Shown in pieces: positions 36,292 to 44,501 of a stretch of DNA of 64,000 bases; the stretch's first letter is position 1; each line of letters opens with the position of its first letter. Source of the stretch: Prevotella sp. (GTDB lineage Bacteria > Bacteroidota > Bacteroidia > Bacteroidales > Bacteroidaceae). Under the pieces are notes generated by a model. That model was not told the DNA's origin and made no database searches. It saw only the letters and a list, made by a program, of their open reading frames with translations. The position numbers and the translations under genes were made by a program. The stretch covers positions 27,519-91,518 of the forward strand of contig JAFRMM010000195.1 in the NCBI GenBank assembly GCA_017430675.1. Direction: 5' to 3'.

Positions 36292-37549
36292 CACTGATCT
36301 CTTCTCCTCTGCAGAAGCGGTGCACGATCTGACGGTCGTCGCCTAAATAGATGAATCGCTCCAGACGGTGCAGCAGCGAGTAGTCCGAGTGATTCAGGTC
36401 ACGGTCGTCAATGACCAACGCGTCGAATTCATAGCCTGGTTCGAAACTGCCCACCTTGCCGAAGAAACTGCCCGCCGACTTCGTAGCCAGCCAAAAGACC
36501 TCCGACAGTGTCAGGAACGGTTTGTCGTGGTTCTGCTGGTAGTGCATCTTGCTCACCTGGATGGCGAACACCATCATGCGGAAGATGTTCAGGTCGTGTC
36601 CTCCGCTGATGTCACTGCCCAGTCCCACGGGGATGCCCTCTTCGAGAAAGGTGCGGATGGGCGCCAAGCCAGAGGCTAAGTTCAGGTTCGACGTGGGACA
36701 GTGGGCCACCATCACGCCATTGCGTTTCATCAGTTCCAGTTCCTCCCCGGCCGTCCACACACAGTGGGCCATGATCGTGGGTGTCTGTCCGAAGAGTCCA
36801 TAGCGGTTATAGGCATCGCCATAACTGGTGCTCTCCTGTTCCAGATTCCTCACCCATTCTATCTCAGAGACATTCTCCGAGAGGTGCGACTGCACGGGCA
36901 ACTGGTACTTAGCCGCCAGATCGCCACAGGCCTGCAGCATCTCTGGCGTACACGACGGCACGAATCGCGGGGTGATAATCGGGCGTACCAAGGCATCAGG
37001 CTCATTGAACTCAGCAATCAGCGCCTCGTTGCCTTTCATCATCTCCTCCACTGTCTCCGAGAGTTCGGGAGGACAGTTGCGGTCCATGGCCACCTTACCC
37101 ACCATCGCACCCATGCCAGCCTTCTGGAAGAGTTGCATCAGTCGTCGCGTGCTGTCGGTATGGATGGTCGCGAACACACAGGCACGCATCGTGCCGAAGC
37201 GCCACAGGTCGCGGACAAACAGGCGGTACATCCGCTCGGCGTAGGCCGTATCCGCATATTTCTTCTCTTCAGGGAAGGTGTAGTTCTGCAACCACGGCAG
37301 CAGTTCCAGATCCATCGCGATACCCTGGTTACGGTACTGGGGAGCGTGGACGTGCATATCATTCATGGCGGGGATCAGCAGACGGTCGCCGAAATCCACA
37401 ATCTCATCCCCCTCGCAGCCCAACGACTGAAGGTCCGCAGCAACACCCGCCACGCAACCATCCTCCACGGCGATATAGCCGTTCTCCAACACCTCGAAGC
37501 CCGTCCGCTCCTTGGTATAAAGAATATGTGCCTTATAGACTTTTTTCAT
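36269..37549 (-). CDS. guaD: Guanine deaminase
   Basis: Amidohydrolase-superfamily enzyme of 426 residues that deaminates guanine to xanthine and ammonia. Metal ligands are visible in MHVHAPQYRNQG (HxH), the QSHLSENVSEI segment (His), MAHCVWTAGEEL (His) and GSDISGGHDL (Asp). The N-terminal domain starts KKVYKAHILYTKERTGFEVL. The frame is open upstream to 37690 through repeat sequence; the ATG at 37549, 27 bases after the -7 box, is chosen. The last few codons come from an AT-rich repeat. It is first of two genes with xpt. Confidence 0.93.
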   Translation of the reverse strand: MKKVYKAHILYTKERTGFEVLENGYIAVEDGCVAGVAADLQSLGCEGDEIVDFGDRLLIPAMNDMHVHAPQYRNQGIAMDLELLPWLQNYTFPEEKKYADTAYAERMYRLFVRDLWRFGTMRACVFATIHTDSTRRLMQLFQKAGMGAMVGKVAMDRNCPPELSETVEEMMKGNEALIAEFNEPDALVRPIITPRFVPSCTPEMLQACGDLAAKYQLPVQSHLSENVSEIEWVRNLEQESTSYGDAYNRYGLFGQTPTIMAHCVWTAGEELELMKRNGVMVAHCPTSNLNLASGLAPIRTFLEEGIPVGLGSDISGGHDLNIFRMMVFAIQVSKMHYQQNHDKPFLTLSEVFWLATKSAGSFFGKVGSFEPGYEFDALVIDDRDLNHSDYSLLHRLERFIYLGDDRQIVHRFCRGEEISEPITNNR

Positions 37550-37575
37550 CTTTCTCCGCTTATCTGTTCTGACTG

Positions 37576-37606
37576 CAAAGATAGTTTTTTTTTCAAATCT
37601 TACAAA
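37576..37606 (-). promoter_or_regulatory. Promoter for guaD-xpt
   Basis: Minus strand: TTTG (plus CAAA 37603-37606), 19 bases, TATCTTTG (plus CAAAGATA 37576-37583). No guanine/xanthine riboswitch is visible in the short leader. Confidence 0.75.
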
Positions 37607-37645
37607 GTTTTTCTCTGTCTTTTTGTTGGTATTTGTTCTCTTCCC

Positions 37646-37708
37646 CAACACAGGGTGACACAACACAGGGTGACAGGCACGTTGCAACACAGGGTGACAG
37701 GCACGTTG
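37646..37708. repeat. Tandem 24-bp repeat
   Basis: Two exact 24-bp copies (37661-37684, 37685-37708) and a preceding 15-bp partial copy (37646-37660). Each unit begins CAACACAGGGTGACA and ends GGCACGTTG, so CAAC and GTTG form inverted ends. The unit looks like a REP-type sequence. It lies upstream of the guaD promoter. Confidence 0.75.
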
Positions 37709-37795
37709 TGAGGTGCGCTAAAGAATCAAAACGGCAGAGAGATCTTAGTCGAAAAACAGGAAGTTTTCATGTTGTGGGCATAAAATAATAATGCA

Positions 37796-38175
37796 AAACT
37801 GCGCCGTCATAGCCGTTATTTGTATAACTTGCTGATTTTCAATAAGTAAACGACGGCTATGTAGGTCTGAAACCGCGCCGCAACCCCGCCGATACCCCGC
37901 CGTCATAATTAATAGGAACAGGAGGGACTATCCCCTTCCGCTGAGGTGCCACTATCCTTCGCTATAGTGCCACTGCTTGGATGAATTCTCGAGAGAATTT
38001 AACCGTAGGGTGGCACCGTAGCATCGTAAGGCACTACTTATTTCAGCAAAATAAGTAGTATTGACGGGCGGCGAGGTTGCGGCTATGTTGCGGCGCGGTT
38101 TTAGGCCTACATAGCCGTCGTTTACTTATTGAAAATCAGCAAGTTATACAAATAACGGCTAGGACGGCGCGGTTT
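37796..38175. mobile_element. 380-bp element with 89-bp inverted repeats (MITE-like)
   Basis: Left arm 37796-37884 and right arm 38087-38175 are each 89 bp and match as inverted copies with about four mismatches. Both include ACTTGCTGATTTTCAATAAG and end in GCGCCGCAAC / GTTGCGGCGC. The 202-bp centre has more palindromes: an AATTCTC-GA-GAGAATT hairpin at 37984-37999 and ACTACTTATTT...AAATAAGTAGT near 38033-38059. It carries no gene. The right arm runs past the stop codon of the ABC permease. No target-site duplication was recognised. Confidence 0.65.
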
Positions 38176-38923
38176 CATTTAATTTTGTAAAATTTCTGTC
38201 TGCCAGAAAGAGCGTAACAGCCAAGGACAGGACGGAGGCTGAGACGCAGCCTACCACCATGCCCAGCATCAGGAGGAAGGCATGGAGGGGAGAAATGCCC
38301 CCAAGGAGGATACCCACGAGCAACAGGGGCATCGACGTAAGACCCAAGACAGAGAGATTAGCCACGGTGGGGGAAATGACGGCCAACAGACTGCGACGGA
38401 GGAAAGGCAGGAGGGCCTTGAAATGAGCCAGACCATTGCCACGCAGGAACTCATACTGCTGTTCGTCAGCCTTCAGGGCAGAGAGATAGGTGCTCAGACC
38501 ACGGATCATCATCGCTGTGGCATGGCCCATGAGCAGGGCCGTCACAGGCACGAACCAATGGGCATCGAAGATACGCACAGGGAATACGAGTGCCATGAGC
38601 CAGAAACTGACCAGCGACACGCCTATGAACAACCCTGCACTGGCAGACAGCATCATCTTCTTGACATCCAGTTTACAGCGCTTCACCACGAGCCAACCTG
38701 AGTAGGCGGCGATCGCCACAAGCCACAGGAGCAGGAGCCAAGGGCTATCGACACGGATCAGTGCCCACACCACGAGACAGAGCAGAGCCAACTGCACTAT
38801 CGCGCGCCCTACGGCGATGCCAAACGTCCTGAGCATGGGGCGCTCCAACCAATACAGCAGTCCTGCGGGTATCACCAGCAGGAGCAATCCTAATAAGGTA
38901 TGTAATATCAGTCCTGTGTTCAT
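38159..38923 (-). CDS. FetB/UPF0014 family ABC transporter permease
   Basis: Inner-membrane permease of 254 residues with about seven helices (ILHTLLGLLLLVIPAGLLYW, AIVQLALLCLVVWALI and others). Family segments are AVGRAIVQLALL, ALLMGHATAMMIRGLSTYLS and PLLLVGILLGGISPLHAFLL. E. coli FetB is part of an iron-efflux ABC transporter; here function is inferred. The last five codons and stop (ETAPS-TAG) lie inside the right arm of the 380-bp repeat, so the natural C-terminus may have been altered. It overlaps the ATPase gene by four bases. Confidence 0.85.
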   Translation of the reverse strand: MNTGLILHTLLGLLLLVIPAGLLYWLERPMLRTFGIAVGRAIVQLALLCLVVWALIRVDSPWLLLLWLVAIAAYSGWLVVKRCKLDVKKMMLSASAGLFIGVSLVSFWLMALVFPVRIFDAHWFVPVTALLMGHATAMMIRGLSTYLSALKADEQQYEFLRGNGLAHFKALLPFLRRSLLAVISPTVANLSVLGLTSMPLLLVGILLGGISPLHAFLLMLGMVVGCVSASVLSLAVTLFLADRNFTKLNETAPS

Positions 38924-39522
38924 TGTCTGAATGTGTCTAAGTTCAATACCAGGTCAGCACGCCCCAGCAACTGGGGCTTACGGGTGGCGATCAGGACGGT
39001 CTTGCCTGTCTCCTTCTGCTGGCGCAGCAGATCATACATCCGTTCCGTCAGTTCCGGGGTCAGATAGGCGGCAGGTTCGTCTGCAATCACGATGGGTTTG
39101 TCAGGAGCCTCACGGATGGTCTTCTCAGCCAGTTGCAGGATGGCCTCAGGTGCAAGGGGCTCAGGCTGCTGTTCTGCTACGGCAGAGGGAAGCGTGGCAT
39201 TCCACACGCCATACTCATCGGCCTCACAGACAGGGGCCTCAGGGGCCTTCAGTTGATGGGCTAACATCTGTATCTCCTGGGGCAGATAGACCATCAGACG
39301 ACGGAAGGCATGGGCGGAATCGATCGTCAGCAGTTCGCCATCGACGCTCACGAACCCTGCCTCCACTGGCAAGAGCCCCATCAGCGTGCGCAGAAAGGTC
39401 GTCTTCCCAGAGCCTTCCGACCCTGTGATACAGGTTATCTGCCCGTCTTTCGCGATGAGCGAAAGTCCCTTGACGAGCGTTTTCCCTCCGATGGAGATGG
39501 TGGCATCCTTGACCTCTAACAT
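38920..39522 (-). CDS. ABC transporter ATP-binding protein (FetA-like), atypical signature
   Basis: ATPase partner of the permease, 200 residues. Walker A is GSEGSGKTTF near residue 34, a Q-loop appears as YLPQEIQ, Walker B is IVIADEPAAY. The ABC signature (LSGGQ) expected between them is absent; that stretch reads AVAEQQPEPLAPEAILQLAE. The switch histidine after Walker B is also missing (LIATRKPQ instead of a T-H-D type motif). Either the pair works by a modified cycle, or ATP hydrolysis is weak. Promoter is the left half of repeat copy C. Confidence 0.8.
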   Translation of the reverse strand: MLEVKDATISIGGKTLVKGLSLIAKDGQITCITGSEGSGKTTFLRTLMGLLPVEAGFVSVDGELLTIDSAHAFRRLMVYLPQEIQMLAHQLKAPEAPVCEADEYGVWNATLPSAVAEQQPEPLAPEAILQLAEKTIREAPDKPIVIADEPAAYLTPELTERMYDLLRQQKETGKTVLIATRKPQLLGRADLVLNLDTFRQ

Positions 39523-39535
39523 CTACTTTTTGCCG

Positions 39536-39595
39536 CAAAGTTAGAAAATAATTATGAATTGTGAATTATGAATTATGAATTATTTTGTACCTTTG
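39536..39595. promoter_or_regulatory. Divergent promoter repeat, copy C
   Basis: CAAAGTTA (39536-39543; TAACTTTG on minus, for the ABC exporter), 44-base core of GAATT(G/A)TGAATT units, then TACCTTTG (39588-39595, for the agmatine operon). Nearly identical in sequence to copy B. Confidence 0.78.
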
Positions 39596-39611
39596 CAGCA
39601 AATTTTTGAAT

Positions 39612-40580
39612 TTGGGCAGTAAAAAGGATACTCGTGGATGGCGATTACCCGCAGAATGGGAGCCACAGGAATGCGTGCAACTGACATGGCCGCACGCCAG
39701 GACAGACTGGGCACCTATGTTGGCTGAGATCACGGCCACCTACGAGGAGATGGCGCGCGAGATCGCCAAGCGCGAGGAAGTCATCATTGTGGGAGAGCCA
39801 TCCAACGACACTTGGGCGCGTGATCACGGCTTCATCTCACTGGTGGATGACCAGGGAGGGCGACGACTGCTCGACTTCCGTTTCAACGGCTGGGGCGAGA
39901 AGTTCCCTGCGGACCTCGACAACGCCATCAACCGCAGGCTCTATGACGAGGGGAAGTTGAAAGGCGAGTATATCGACTGTCTGGACTTCGTGCTGGAAGG
40001 GGGCTCGATAGAGAGCGACGGGAAGGGAACGGTATTCACGACGTCCTGCTGTCTGCTGGCACCCCATCGCAACCAGCCCATGACCCAAGAGCAGATCGAG
40101 GAGCGTCTGAAGGAAACACTCTGCGCAGAAAGGATCGTATGGATCGACCATGGTCATCTGACAGGCGACGATACGGACGGGCATATCGACACCCTGGTGC
40201 GCGTCTGTCCTGACGACACCTTATTATATGTAGGCTGCGACGACCCAGAAGACGAGCAGTATATAGACCTGAGACTAATGGAAGAGCAACTGAAGACTCT
40301 CAGGACACTGGATGGCAAGCCCTACAAACTCGTGAGACTGCCCATGCCGCGTCCCATCTATGACGGCGAAGACAGGCTTCCTGCCACCTACGCCAACTTC
40401 CTCGTGGTCAACGGGGCCGTGCTCTGTCCTACCTACGGCCAGCCCGACCTCGACGCAGAGGCCCTGCACCTGATAGGCGAGGCTTTCCCTGACAGGGAGA
40501 TCGTGGGCATCGACTGTAGAAGTATCATCAAGCAACATGGGTCGCTCCACTGTTGTACCATGCAATATCCAAAGATATGA
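39612..40580 (+). CDS. aguA: Agmatine deiminase
   Basis: Converts agmatine to N-carbamoylputrescine and ammonia. The sequence carries LPAEWEPQECVQLTWPHARTDW at the N-terminus, NDTWARDHGF, EGGSIESDGKGTV, the catalytic His region HGHLTGDDTDGHIDT and the nucleophile Cys near the C-terminus in HGSLHCCTMQYP. No ATG lies before the conserved start; TTG at 39606 or 39612 is the likely initiator, downstream of the TACCTTTG box. At about 322 residues it is at the short end of the family. It overlaps aguB by four bases (ATGA). Confidence 0.92.
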   Translation: MGSKKDTRGWRLPAEWEPQECVQLTWPHARTDWAPMLAEITATYEEMAREIAKREEVIIVGEPSNDTWARDHGFISLVDDQGGRRLLDFRFNGWGEKFPADLDNAINRRLYDEGKLKGEYIDCLDFVLEGGSIESDGKGTVFTTSCCLLAPHRNQPMTQEQIEERLKETLCAERIVWIDHGHLTGDDTDGHIDTLVRVCPDDTLLYVGCDDPEDEQYIDLRLMEEQLKTLRTLDGKPYKLVRLPMPRPIYDGEDRLPATYANFLVVNGAVLCPTYGQPDLDAEALHLIGEAFPDREIVGIDCRSIIKQHGSLHCCTMQYPKI

Positions 40581-41464
40581 GAGAACTGAAGATAGGATTC
40601 CTGCAGCAGCACAACACTGCTGACACACGCGACAACCTGCTGCGGTTGGCAGAGGGCATCAGAGACCTCGCCAAACGGGGCGCAGAACTCATTGTGCTTC
40701 AGGAACTGCACAACTCGCTCTACTTCTGTCAGACAGAAGATGTCAATAACTTCGACCTGGCAGAGACCATCCCCGGGCCTTCAACACAGTTCTACGGGGA
40801 ACTGGCCCAGCAGTTCGGTGTGGTAATCGTCACCTCCCTGTTCGAGAAGCGCGCCCCAGGACTCTACCACAATACGGCCGTCGTGCTGGAGAAGGACGGC
40901 ACCATCGCAGGTGTCTATCGGAAGATGCACATCCCCGATGATCCTGCGTATTACGAGAAGTTCTATTTCACCCCTGGCGACTTGGGCTTCCACCCCATCC
41001 AGACCTCCGTAGGCTGTCTGGGCGTGATGGTGTGCTGGGATCAGTGGTATCCCGAGGCCGCCCGTCTGATGGCCCTGCAGGGCGCAGAGATCCTCATCTA
41101 CCCCACTGCCATCGGCTATGAGTCAAGTGACACGCCAGAGGAACAGGAGCGGCAGCGCAGGGCCTGGCAGACCGTGATGAGAGGACATGCCGTGGCCAAC
41201 GGACTGCCTGTCATCGCCGTCAACCGTGTGGGTCATGAAACTGACCCCAGCGGACAGACTGGTGGCATCCAGTTCTGGGGTACCTCCTTCGTGGCTGGTC
41301 CCCAGGGTGAGATCATCTATGAGGCCTGTAACGACGATGAGGAGAGCATCATCGTAGAGATGGACATGGACCACTCAGAACAGGTGCGACGCTGGTGGCC
41401 CTTCCTCCGCGACCGTCGCATCGACAGTTATACGGACATCTTAAAAAGGTATATTGACAAATGA
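40577..41464 (+). CDS. aguB: N-carbamoylputrescine amidase
   Basis: Nitrilase-superfamily amidohydrolase of 295 residues that hydrolyses N-carbamoylputrescine to putrescine, CO2 and ammonia. The Glu-Lys-Cys triad is visible in LIVLQELHNSLYF (Glu), YRKMHIPDDP (Lys) and VMVCWDQWYPEAARL (Cys, about residue 156). ATG at 40577 overlaps the aguA stop, and its own stop overlaps the start of the barrel gene (ATGA), so the three are translationally coupled. Confidence 0.95.
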   Translation: MRELKIGFLQQHNTADTRDNLLRLAEGIRDLAKRGAELIVLQELHNSLYFCQTEDVNNFDLAETIPGPSTQFYGELAQQFGVVIVTSLFEKRAPGLYHNTAVVLEKDGTIAGVYRKMHIPDDPAYYEKFYFTPGDLGFHPIQTSVGCLGVMVCWDQWYPEAARLMALQGAEILIYPTAIGYESSDTPEEQERQRRAWQTVMRGHAVANGLPVIAVNRVGHETDPSGQTGGIQFWGTSFVAGPQGEIIYEACNDDEESIIVEMDMDHSEQVRRWWPFLRDRRIDSYTDILKRYIDK

Positions 41465-42213
41465 AAAGACTGTTATCATATCTGATTGCCATCCTCCCCG
41501 TGACGGCCATGGCACAAGACAAGCCCAAGGCCTACTTCGACGCCAGTCTCGTGAGCCATTACATGTGGCGCGGGCAGGACCTGGCCAATGTCTGTTTCCA
41601 ACCCGAGGTGGGCATCTCATGGAAAGGCCTCACCTTCTCCCTGGAAGGCAATACGGGCTTCGCCAAGGATGATTACGAGGAGATCGACGTCAATCTGAAG
41701 TATGTCTATAAGGGTTTCAAACTGGGGATTACCGATATGTGGACGGAGGATGCCCTTGACAACCGCTATTTCTACTACGGCAAGGACAGCAGCCATCAGT
41801 TTGAGGGATTCATCGGCTATAAGTGTGACTACGGCTCGCTCACGTGGCATACCATCTTTGCGGGCAACGACTATACACTTAACGGCAAACGGGCTTACTC
41901 CTCATATATCGAACTGGCTGTGCCCTTCAAGTTCTCCGGCCTTGACTGGGACTTCGGCCTTGGCATCTGTCCATACAAGAGCGCTGCCAATTTATATGAG
42001 ATAACGGTGGCAGAGCCTGATGGCACAGAGACCGTCTGTCAGAATATAGAATATTTCTATGCCAAGGGGTTTGGCGTCAACATGCTGTCGCTGAGAGTCA
42101 CGAAGACTTTCGACCTCAAGAAACTCCACCTGCCCGTGTTCGTCGAGGTGCATACCAACCCTTCGGCCCAGCGGGCACGTGTCTTCTTCGGCATATCAAT
42201 CACCAATATATAA
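41461..42213 (+). CDS. Outer-membrane beta-barrel protein
   Basis: Exported protein of 250 residues. The signal peptide KRLLSYLIAILPVTAMA-Q is followed by ASLVSHYMWRGQDLANVCFQ, a start common to a family of Bacteroidetes and proteobacterial barrels of unknown function (TIGR02001/Gcw_chp-like). Alternating strands continue (ISWKGLTFSLEGNTGF, LKYVYKGFKLGITDMW, GSLTWHTIFAGNDYTL) to a final strand ending FFGISITNI. Coupling to aguB suggests a pore for an amine or other nitrogen compound, but that is inference from position only. Confidence 0.8.
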   Translation: MKRLLSYLIAILPVTAMAQDKPKAYFDASLVSHYMWRGQDLANVCFQPEVGISWKGLTFSLEGNTGFAKDDYEEIDVNLKYVYKGFKLGITDMWTEDALDNRYFYYGKDSSHQFEGFIGYKCDYGSLTWHTIFAGNDYTLNGKRAYSSYIELAVPFKFSGLDWDFGLGICPYKSAANLYEITVAEPDGTETVCQNIEYFYAKGFGVNMLSLRVTKTFDLKKLHLPVFVEVHTNPSAQRARVFFGISITNI

Positions 42214-42241
42214 GTCGCAAACTTCAAACAACCAAAGGAAT

Positions 42242-44443
42242 ATGTCAAACCTGCTTAGATTCCAAGTCGTAGAGGAAGCCTTCAAGAAAAAGGCTGTAGA
42301 GGTGAAAGCCCCCTCCGAGCGGCCCTCCGAGTATTTCGGCAAGTATGTCTTCAACCGTGAGAAGATGTATAAGTACCTGCCCGCCGATGTCTATAATCAG
42401 ATGATCGACGTGATGGACCATGGTGCTCGTCTAGACCGCAGCATCGCTGATGCCGTGGCCAAGGGTATGAAACAGTGGGCCTTGGAGATGGGTGCCACCC
42501 ACTATACCCACTGGTTCCAGCCACTGACGGAGGGTACTGCCGAGAAGCACGATGCCTTCGTGGAGCACGATGGCAAGGGAGGCATGGTGGAGAACTTCAG
42601 CGGCAAACTGCTCGTCCAGCAGGAGCCCGACGCCTCTTCGTTCCCCAATGGAGGTATCCGCAACACCTTCGAGGCCCGCGGCTATTCGGCTTGGGATCCC
42701 ACGTCGCCCGTGTTCATCATCGACGACACCCTTTGTATCCCCACCATCTTCATCGCCTATACAGGTGAGGCCCTCGACTATAAGGCTCCCCTGTTGCGCT
42801 CCCTCCATGCTGTCAACAAGGCGGCTCAGGAGGTGTGCTCGCTGTTCTACAACGATGTGAAGAAGGTGCAGGTGAACTTAGGTTGGGAACAGGAGTATTT
42901 CCTCGTGGATGAGGGACTCTACTCTGCCCGTCCTGACCTGTTGATGACTGGTCGTACGCTGATGGGTCATGAGAGTGCGAAGAACCAGCAGATTGACGAC
43001 CACTACTTCGGTACCATCCCTGACCGTGTGCAAGCCTTCATGAAGGATCTGGAGATCCAGGCCCTGGAACTCGCCATCCCCTGTAAGACACGTCATAATG
43101 AGGTAGCACCCAACCAGTTTGAGTTGGCTCCTATCTTCGAGGAGTGTAACCTCGCCGTCGATCATAACATGCTGCTCATGTCGCTCATGAAGCGCGTGGC
43201 CCGTAACCATGGGTTCCGCGTGCTCCTGCATGAAAAACCCTTCGACGGCATCAACGGGTCAGGTAAGCATAACAACTGGAGTCTGACGGCGGAGCATGAG
43301 GGCAAGACCACCCTACTCCACGCCCCTGGTAAGACACCTGAGGAAAACCTGCGTTTCGTGACCTTCATCGTGGAGACCCTGATGGCTGTGTATCGTCATA
43401 ACGGTCTGTTGAAGGCCTCCATCATGAGTGCCACCAACGCCCACCGACTGGGAGGCAATGAGGCGCCGCCAGCCATCATCAGTTCGTTCCTGGGCAAGCA
43501 ACTCACGGAACTGCTCGACCATATCGAACTGTCAGACAAGGACGATCTCTTCGTGCTCAAGGGCAAACAGGGTATGGAGATCGATATCCCCCAGATCCCA
43601 GACCTGATCATCGACAATACGGACAGGAACAGGACGTCGCCCTTTGCCTTCACAGGTAACAGGTTTGAGTTCCGTGCCCCTGGTTCGTCAGCCAACTGCG
43701 CCTCGGCCATGATCGCCCTGAACTCTGCCATGGCTGAAGCCCTGCAGGAGTTCAAGAGCAGGGTAGATGCCAAGACCGCAGACGGAGACAATAAGGTATC
43801 TGCCATCCTCGACGTGTTGCGTGAGGATATCAAGACCTGTAAGCCTGTCCGTTTCGACGGTAATGGCTACAGTGAGGAATGGGTCAAGGAAGCCGCAAGA
43901 AGGGGGCTGGATGTGGAGAAGTCGTGTCCGAAGATCTTCGAGCATTACCTCGATGAATCGAGTGTCAGGATGTTCGAAGCCACCAAGGTGATGAACCGCA
44001 AGGAACTCATGGCCCGTAATGAGGTAAAATGGGAAACCTACGTGAAGACCGTTCAGATTGAGGCCCGTGTGATGGGAGACCTGTCAATGAACCATATCAT
44101 CCCTGTCTCCACCCATTACCAGAGTCAGTTGATTAAGAACGTTCAAGGCATGAAGGACGTGTTCAATAAGGAACGGGCGGAACGCCTCTCCTCACGTAAC
44201 ATGAAACTGATTGAGGAAATTGCAGAGCGGACGGAACGTATCGAGCAATTGGTGGAGGAACTCACCAACGCCCGCCGTATCGCCAACAGGATCCCCAGTA
44301 TCCAACAGCGCGCCATCGCCTACCATGATACCGTCTGTCCGAAGATGGATGCCATCCGCAATGAGACAGACCATCTGGAGATGATCGTGGAGGACGGGCT
44401 CTGGTCACTGCCTAAGTACAGGGAACTGCTGTTCATCCGATAA
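42242..44443 (+). CDS. glnN: Glutamine synthetase type III
   Basis: GSIII enzyme that makes glutamine from glutamate, ammonia and ATP. It is 733 residues, the standard length of this class. Features: the N-terminal FQVVEEAFKKKAVEV and PSEYFGKYVFN, WFQPLTEGTAEKHD, VNLGWEQEYFLVDE, KTRHNEVAPNQFELAP (Glu ligands), INGSGKHNNWSL, GGNEAPPAIISSFLG and FRAPGSSANCASA. It closes the agmatine operon, 28 bases after the barrel gene, and is followed by a strong terminator. Its role here may be to capture ammonia released by the two upstream enzymes. Confidence 0.96.
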   Translation: MSNLLRFQVVEEAFKKKAVEVKAPSERPSEYFGKYVFNREKMYKYLPADVYNQMIDVMDHGARLDRSIADAVAKGMKQWALEMGATHYTHWFQPLTEGTAEKHDAFVEHDGKGGMVENFSGKLLVQQEPDASSFPNGGIRNTFEARGYSAWDPTSPVFIIDDTLCIPTIFIAYTGEALDYKAPLLRSLHAVNKAAQEVCSLFYNDVKKVQVNLGWEQEYFLVDEGLYSARPDLLMTGRTLMGHESAKNQQIDDHYFGTIPDRVQAFMKDLEIQALELAIPCKTRHNEVAPNQFELAPIFEECNLAVDHNMLLMSLMKRVARNHGFRVLLHEKPFDGINGSGKHNNWSLTAEHEGKTTLLHAPGKTPEENLRFVTFIVETLMAVYRHNGLLKASIMSATNAHRLGGNEAPPAIISSFLGKQLTELLDHIELSDKDDLFVLKGKQGMEIDIPQIPDLIIDNTDRNRTSPFAFTGNRFEFRAPGSSANCASAMIALNSAMAEALQEFKSRVDAKTADGDNKVSAILDVLREDIKTCKPVRFDGNGYSEEWVKEAARRGLDVEKSCPKIFEHYLDESSVRMFEATKVMNRKELMARNEVKWETYVKTVQIEARVMGDLSMNHIIPVSTHYQSQLIKNVQGMKDVFNKERAERLSSRNMKLIEEIAERTERIEQLVEELTNARRIANRIPSIQQRAIAYHDTVCPKMDAIRNETDHLEMIVEDGLWSLPKYRELLFIR

Positions 44444-44486
44444 AAAAAGGAAATCCCGCTAAGTGCTTAGCGGGATTTCCTTTTTT
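44444..44486. terminator. Bidirectional intrinsic terminator
   Basis: Stem GGAAATCCCGCTAAG / CTTAGCGGGATTTCC with the loop TG, flanked by A6-7 on the left and T6 on the right. Long, near-perfect and symmetric, so it can end both glnN and the exopolysaccharide operon. Confidence 0.9.
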
Positions 44487-44501
44487 CACCTTATTATATT
44501 A

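Noticed and set aside
35674..37606. Purine riboswitch upstream of guaD or xpt
   Set aside because: The guaD leader is only about 20 bases and the guaD-xpt gap is 16 bases, too short for the aptamer.
37646..37708. Possible CRISPR array
   Set aside because: The copies are directly adjacent with no spacers and no cas gene is near.
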